DNA of 12,500 bases from Anaeromyces robustus (Eukaryota > Neocallimastigomycota > Neocallimastigomycetes > Neocallimastigales > Neocallimastigaceae). The stretch covers positions 25,001 to 37,500 of the forward strand of contig MCFG01000438.1 in assembly GCA_002104895.1 (NCBI GenBank), written 5' to 3'. Made by a program: the position numbers and the translations under genes. Under the pieces are notes generated by a model. It saw only the letters and a list, made by a program, of their open reading frames with translations. It made no database searches and was not told where the DNA came from. Of this stretch, positions 8,812 through 12,500 are shown piece by piece; within the stretch, counting starts at the first letter, position 1, and each line of letters opens with the position of its first letter.

Positions 8812-9940
8812 TACCTTTATCAGCTCCTGTAAGAGTAACATCTATGATGGCAAAGCCAGGTCAACAATATATTTATAGAACACAAACAGTATCAAGTAAT
8901 GGAACACAAAATTCTATGGTAAACCATGGTAAGCCAATTTATAAATCCTTATCTACTTCACAACTTTCAGCTCAACCTTATTATCAATCCCCATTGAATC
9001 AACCTATGCCATCTTCTGGTTATTTAATATCTTCACAATATTTCCCAAATGGTAAAATATCACCTTCAATGAAGCCTCAACGTTCACCTCAATTAATAGC
9101 AAATCGTAATGGTTCAATAGAAGAAGGTGTACCTTTAACATTTGAAGGTCCATCTATTCCACCAAGAAAAGTTAAACCAAGATATGGATCTACATCATCT
9201 TATTATAGTAGTCCATCATTGAATGGTATTTCATATTCTCCTAGATTATTAGGTATGAAGAATGATAATGAATATGATGGTATGAGAAATGGTAGACCAA
9301 TGTCAATGATGTCAATATCAAGTGATAATATTGTTGATATTCCTAAACGTGTAACTTCAAATAAATCCTCTGTAGGTGGTTTTGGTTATCGTAATAATTC
9401 TAGAAGTTCTATATGTTCTGCACCAGATCTTCATAATACATTTTATAATTCCAATTTAGATGTTATACTTCAAGAAGGTACAGAAGTTAATAATTATATG
9501 GCAAATACTCAACAAAATAAATATTATAAATATTCAAGAAGTATTCATGGTTATTCTGTGGATGATTCTTCAAGTGAATATAGTGAAAATATTGGTAATT
9601 TAAGAAGTCAATATGGATCAACAAATTCACTTAATAATCTTGTTAAATATGATCATATGAAAATTGAAAATATGTTTATGGATGATGATGTATATCAAAA
9701 TGGTGATTTGCGAGACAAATTCCCATTAATTGATCATTCTCCATTATTATCAGAAATTGCTAGCGATTTCAATGAAACTATTTCACTCGTACGTCATATT
9801 AAAGATAATATTGAATATTTAGATTGTTTTTCTGGATATGAAGCAGTCGTAAGTATAAAAATTATTTTTTTTTTTTTTTAAATAAATAAATAATATAAAA
9901 AAATAATATTTTATAAAGAAAAAAAAATTTTTTTTTTTGA

Positions 9941-9975
<35 letters not shown>

Positions 9976-10354
9976 TAAAAAAGGAATATTATTAAAAAAA
10001 TATTTTACTTTTATTAATCATTAATATAATTTTTATTATGAATTATAAAAGTCTTTATTGGCTGAAATATTAGGAACAGAAGACAGAAAGGTTGCATTAC
10101 AAACAGGTCAAATATTAGAAGAATATGGAATGTTCCATGATGTAGTATATATGCATAAATTAATGGATAATAAAGATATGTTTTATCAAATGCATACTTT
10201 AGCATTACCTATAGCTAGAGTTGTAACATTAGGAAGAGTTGCTAATTATAAAAATGATAATAATGCTAATAAAATAACAAGTGATACAGATGCAATAAGT
10301 AGAAGCATATCTGAAAGTAATTTAACTTTTTATTAAAAATTTTTTTAAATATAA

Positions 10355-10394
<40 letters not shown>

Positions 10395-12500
10395 TTTTTT
10401 TTTTTTAAAAAAAAAAAAATTATATTAATCTTTTTTTATTATATATTATATTATATTATAAAGTATCTCTTAATTCTGAAGAGAAAAAGAAAAAAGATGA
10501 AGAAAATAAAATGTCTTATCCAACTGGTGTATTAGTTAATATAGCACAATGTTATTCACCAACATGTTTTGAAGATTCACCATGTTATAGTTATTCATGT
10601 CCAAAAAGAAGAATATATGAAAAAGTTGTTAATAAAAAAGTATCATTAGAACATATTAAAACCACAATTAATAATACATTACCATTCCAAACAACTTGGT
10701 CAACTTCAATTGGTAAACCATATATTAAGAAAATGGATAAGAAAGAAATTAAACGACAAGAAATTATATATGAATTTATTCAAACTGAAAAAGAATATAT
10801 TGATGATTTATATGCAGTTAAAACGGTAAATATATAATATTTTTTTAATATATATATATATATATAAATTATATAATTTTTTTTAAAGTTATATAATTAT
10901 AATTATTAATTATTTTTTATTTTTTATTTTTTATTTTTTATTATTTTTATTTTTTTTATTTTTAAATATAATTATAGAAAATTATGGAACCATTATCTGA
11001 AGGAAGAGTATCAAAAATAGGAATAGAATTTGTAGAAACTGTATTTAGTAATATTCATGAATTATATAGTATTAATAAAAACTTTTATGATACTATAAGA
11101 GAATTACAAAAACGTAAACCATTATTAGAATCTATTGGTGATATCGTAAAAGATTTTATACCCAATTTAATATGTTATGAAACTTATGGTCGTTCACAAC
11201 CAAGAGCTAAACATATATTACAATTTGAAAGAAATAATAATAAAGGATTAAATAACTTTTTCAAGGTTTGTTGAAATAATACCATTATATAGATAATTTA
11301 ATTTTTTATTTTATTTTATTTTATTTAATTTTAATTTTAATTTTTTAATATTAAATTACTCTATAATATTATATAATATAGAATGCTCAATATGAACCAG
11401 AATTTAGAAGACTTCCAATTGAAAGTTTTTTGGCTAGACCAACAACTAGACTTGGAAGATATCCAATTTTAATAAAAGATATTATTAAAAACACCCCTGA
11501 AGGACATCGTGATATTATTTTATTAACAGATGCATTACATGGAATTGAAGAAATATTAAAGGAAGTTAATAATCAAGCAGGTAGAGAAACTAATAAATTG
11601 AAATTAGAAGAATGGTCACTACTTTTAGAAAGTGAAAGAAAAGATGATATTTCGGTAAATATATATATTCAATATTTATAATCTATTCATATCATTTTAT
11701 TTATTAATTAATAATAAATTAATAATATATATGTATATATTAAAAATTAAAAAAAAATAAAAAAAAAAAAAAATAAAAAATTATAATGATAATAAATATA
11801 GATGTTAAGATTAGAAAATCCAGAAAGAGAGTTTATTCGTGAAGGAAAACTGGAATTAAAAAGATATGCTAATGAAAATCATTCATTTATACCAATTACA
11901 TTAGTATTACTTGATAATATGTTAGTAATAACAAAACCTAAAGTCAATAGTATTGAAATATATAAAAAGGTAAAAAAAAAAAAAAATAAATAAATATATA
12001 AGTATATAAATAATAGTTAATAGTTATATTTATTATATTATAAAATTTTTAATAATTAATATAATTTATTTATTTATTTATTTATTAATTTATTTATTTA
12101 TTAATAATCAAATTAGCCAATTCCACTTCAATTATTATCTATTATTGTGGATGAAAATAGTGAAAATGGTATTGAAATTCCAGTTAAACATAAAAAAGGA
12201 AATAAAAATGCTAATCATAAATATTATACATTTACAGTAGTACATCAAGGGGTAGGAAGCTATCTCTTACAAACTTCAATTTATTCTGATCAAAAAGCAT
12301 GGATTGAATGTATAAAAGAACAACTATCTAAATATAAAACTGAATCTATTACTAAAGTTATACCATTAATTACTAATCCAGGTACCAGAATTATTGCAGC
12401 TAATTATGTTTCTAATATGTTATTTTTATTAGCTACAGAAAATGGTATTTATATTCAAAATGATAATAAGATGAAATTAGTATTACCTATTTCTAAAATA
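7142..12500 (+). CDS. Rho guanine nucleotide exchange factor, Rom2/Rgf-like (DEP-DH-PH-CNH), 9 exons, 3' end beyond window
   Basis: The coding parts are 7142-7204, 7396-7515, 7701-9848, 10052-10316, 10464-10825, 10978-11265, 11382-11654, 11802-11969 and 12117-12500. Joined, they give 1,357 codons with no stop. The ATG at 7142 has an in-frame TAA at 7130-7132. Domains seen: disordered S/P/Q/N-rich region (1-734), DEP (about 735-835), four-Cys linker (895-911), DH (about 963-1160), PH (about 1174-1303, with the C-terminal helix Trp at 1291) and the start of CNH (from about 1308). In the DH domain, CR1 reads RQEIIYEFIQTEKEYIDDL and CR3 reads RPTTRLGRYPILI, both close to fungal Rho1 GEFs. By family knowledge, such proteins load GTP on Rho1 at the plasma membrane, feeding Pkc1 and wall synthesis, with PH binding phosphoinositides. 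Whether this protein does so is inference. Yeast Rom2 is 1,356 residues. This one would be longer, mainly because of its N-terminus. ROM1/ROM2/rgf paralogues cannot be told apart here. Confidence 0.9.
7396..7515 (+). other. Exon 2 of the RhoGEF (residues 22-61), with a PxxPxR motif
   Basis: Forty codons between an ATTAG acceptor and a GTAAGT donor. Residues 49-54 read PEVPPR, a class II SH3-ligand pattern (PxxPxR). A basic stretch follows (ASRRT, 57-61). The downstream intron is 7516-7700 (185 nt), phase 0. Confidence 0.8.
7617..7677 (+). repeat. (TTTTTTA)n tract in intron 2
   Basis: A tandem heptamer-like array of six T plus A, imperfect at its ends, sits just upstream of the intron 2 acceptor (AG at 7699-7700). 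It may double as a polypyrimidine tract. A very similar array lies at the same relative place in intron 5. Confidence 0.85.
7701..9848 (+). other. Exon 3 of the RhoGEF (residues 62-777): disordered region and first half of DEP
   Basis: This 716-codon exon carries nearly all of the disordered N-terminus. Residues 62-377 are Ser/Pro/Gln/Asn/Tyr-rich, with five prolines at 130-134. Residues 378-431 are an almost pure Asn tract. Residues 432-734 are Ser/Tyr/Asn-rich, with a second PxxPxR motif, PSIPPR, at 545-550. SP dipeptides recur along the exon (about 16). From about residue 735 (KFPLIDHSPLLSEIASDF) it becomes ordered and ends in the first helices of DEP (DCFSGYEAV). The donor is GTAAGT at 9849. 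The frame extends 67 codons upstream of the first internal ATG (7902), joining exons 1 and 2 in phase. Confidence 0.9.
8649..8810 (+). repeat. Poly-asparagine tract (54 codons, 34 uninterrupted Asn)
   Basis: Fifty-four codons read as Asn, broken only by three Ile and one Ser in the first 20. The last 34 are all Asn. AAT and AAC are mixed irregularly, so the DNA is not one clean trinucleotide array. This fits tolerance or selection for Asn at protein level, with old point changes interrupting slippage. It lies at residues 378-431, far from the catalytic domains. Confidence 0.95.
9943..9970 (+). repeat. (AAT)n microsatellite in intron 3
   Basis: About nine AAT/ATA units in the middle of the 203-nt intron 3, of the same unit type as the poly-Asn codons of the preceding exon but out of the coding sequence. 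Confidence 0.8.
10052..10316 (+). other. Exon 4 of the RhoGEF (residues 778-865 plus 1 nt): second half of DEP
   Basis: The acceptor is AAAAG at 10047-10051. Joining exon 3 gives GYEAV-SLLAEILGTEDRKV, continuing the DEP fold, then EEYGMFHDVVYMHKLMDN, matching the F-H-D-V-x-Y-x-H/D-x-L-x-D pattern of fungal Rom2 DEP domains. After about residue 840 it is Asn/Asp/Ser-rich linker. The chosen donor is GTAATT at 10317 (phase 1). GTAGAA at 10299 is also in phase and would drop six residues. Intron: 10317-10463 (147 nt). Confidence 0.85.
10362..10393 (+). repeat. (TA)16 microsatellite in intron 4
   Basis: An uninterrupted alternating TA run in intron 4, followed by a T-run and an A-run that are complementary to each other. 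Confidence 0.9.
10464..10825 (+). other. Exon 5 of the RhoGEF (residues 866-986): Cys-rich linker and DH helix CR1
   Basis: It starts two bases into codon 866 (A|TA, Ile), then a Glu/Lys-rich run. Residues 895-911 read CYSPTCFEDSPCYSYSC, followed by PKRR. The sequence then enters the DH domain: RQEIIYEFIQTEKEYIDDL (963-981). Glu974, within QTEKEY, sits where CR1 of DH domains carries its conserved GTPase-contacting Glu. The donor is GTAAAT at 10826 and the intron is 10826-10977 (152 nt). Confidence 0.87.
10909..10963 (+). repeat. (TTTTTTA)n tract in intron 5
   Basis: Imperfect array of T-runs each closed by A, ending 14 bases before the exon 6 start. It mirrors the intron 2 array in unit and position. 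Confidence 0.85.
10978..11265 (+). other. Exon 6 of the RhoGEF (residues 987-1082): DH core, CR2
   Basis: The acceptor is TATAG. The joined frame reads YAVKT-KIMEPLSEGRVSKIG, the usual step from the first to the second DH helix. CR2 is visible as DIVKDFIPNLICYETYGRSQ, followed by RAKHILQFERNNNKGLNNFF. The donor is GTTTGT at 11266, the least typical in the gene, but reading on gives a stop within three codons. The intron is 11266-11381 (116 nt), the shortest here. Confidence 0.87.
11382..11654 (+). other. Exon 7 of the RhoGEF (residues 1083-1173): DH CR3 and end of DH
   Basis: The acceptor is ATATAG. It opens with YEPEFRRLPIESFLARP and runs through CR3, RPTTRLGRYPILIKDIIKNT (1101-1120), the long helix that contacts the GTPase switch regions in DH family structures. 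The PTTRL wording matches my memory of fungal Rho1 GEFs, in place of the animal P-x-QR. It ends in the DH-PH connecting helix (ILKEVNNQAGRETNKLKLEE). The donor is GTAAAT at 11655; intron 11655-11801 (147 nt). Confidence 0.88.
11802..11969 (+). other. Exon 8 of the RhoGEF (residues 1174-1229): N-terminal half of PH
   Basis: The acceptor is AATATAG. The exon encodes FIREGKLELKRY, then ITLVLLDNMLVITKPK, i.e. the first strands of a PH domain in the usual 'increase in strand, turn, Leu-Asp-Asn-x-Leu-Leu' arrangement. The donor is GTAAAA at 11970, directly followed by a poly-A run. The intron is 11970-12116 (147 nt) and its last half is (TTTA)n. Confidence 0.85.
12117..12500 (+). other. Exon 9 of the RhoGEF (residues 1230-1357, incomplete): rest of PH and start of CNH
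   Basis: After an ATTAG acceptor the frame is open to the last base of the window (128 codons). PIPLQLLSIIVDE continues the PH strands. KYYTFTVVHQGVGSYLLQT leads to the PH terminal helix SDQKAWIECIKEQL, with Trp1291 as the hallmark residue. From about residue 1308 (KVIPLI, GTRIIAANYV, LFLLATENGIYI) the pattern matches the first blades of a CNH domain. A CNH is usually about 300 residues, so roughly 250 more residues should lie beyond the window. Confidence 0.87.

Noticed and set aside
10014-10205. Minus-strand open frame over exon 4
   Set aside because: Overlaps the DEP-coding exon, whose plus-strand translation matches the family.

Overview
The window looks like nuclear DNA from a very A/T-rich fungus, most likely an anaerobic gut fungus (Neocallimastigomycota). 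Three things point there. The intergenic DNA is almost pure A/T with many homopolymers and microsatellites. The gene has short A/T-rich introns with GT...AG ends and codes for long asparagine runs. Its domain order, DEP, DH (RhoGEF), PH, CNH, belongs to the fungal Rom2/Rgf family. The low-complexity style resembles Dictyostelium or Plasmodium, but that domain order does not. The phylum is inferred from style and domain order only.

Positions 1-7141 hold no gene I can defend. This is A/T-rich intergenic DNA with (AAAT)n, (AAT)n, poly-A/T and several discrete repeats: a 33-bp tandem repeat (122-222), a 30-bp inverted repeat (934-963/1056-1085), a 13-bp-stem hairpin (2093-2138), an (ATT)11(GTT)11 block (2871-2936), a 21-bp tandem duplication (5221-5262) and a 34-bp spaced duplication (6541-6630). 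Two patches stand out from this background. One at about 2465-2830 is relatively G/C-rich and reads as nothing I recognise. One at about 3039-3385 on the minus strand may be a decayed coding remnant.

Positions 7142-12500 hold one plus-strand gene cut by the right edge. I reconstruct nine exons (7142-7204, 7396-7515, 7701-9848, 10052-10316, 10464-10825, 10978-11265, 11382-11654, 11802-11969, 12117-12500) and eight introns of 116-203 nt. The joined frame is open for 1,357 codons. The protein has a disordered N-terminus of about 730 residues rich in Ser/Pro/Gln/Asn, a DEP domain, a Cys-rich linker, a DH domain, a PH domain and the first part of a CNH domain. It is best called a Rho1-type guanine nucleotide exchange factor, as in the fungal cell-wall-integrity pathway.

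I found no convincing new multi-gene system. The points most worth a second look are the decorated N-terminus of the GEF, its four-cysteine linker, and the unexplained patches and hairpins in the upstream desert.
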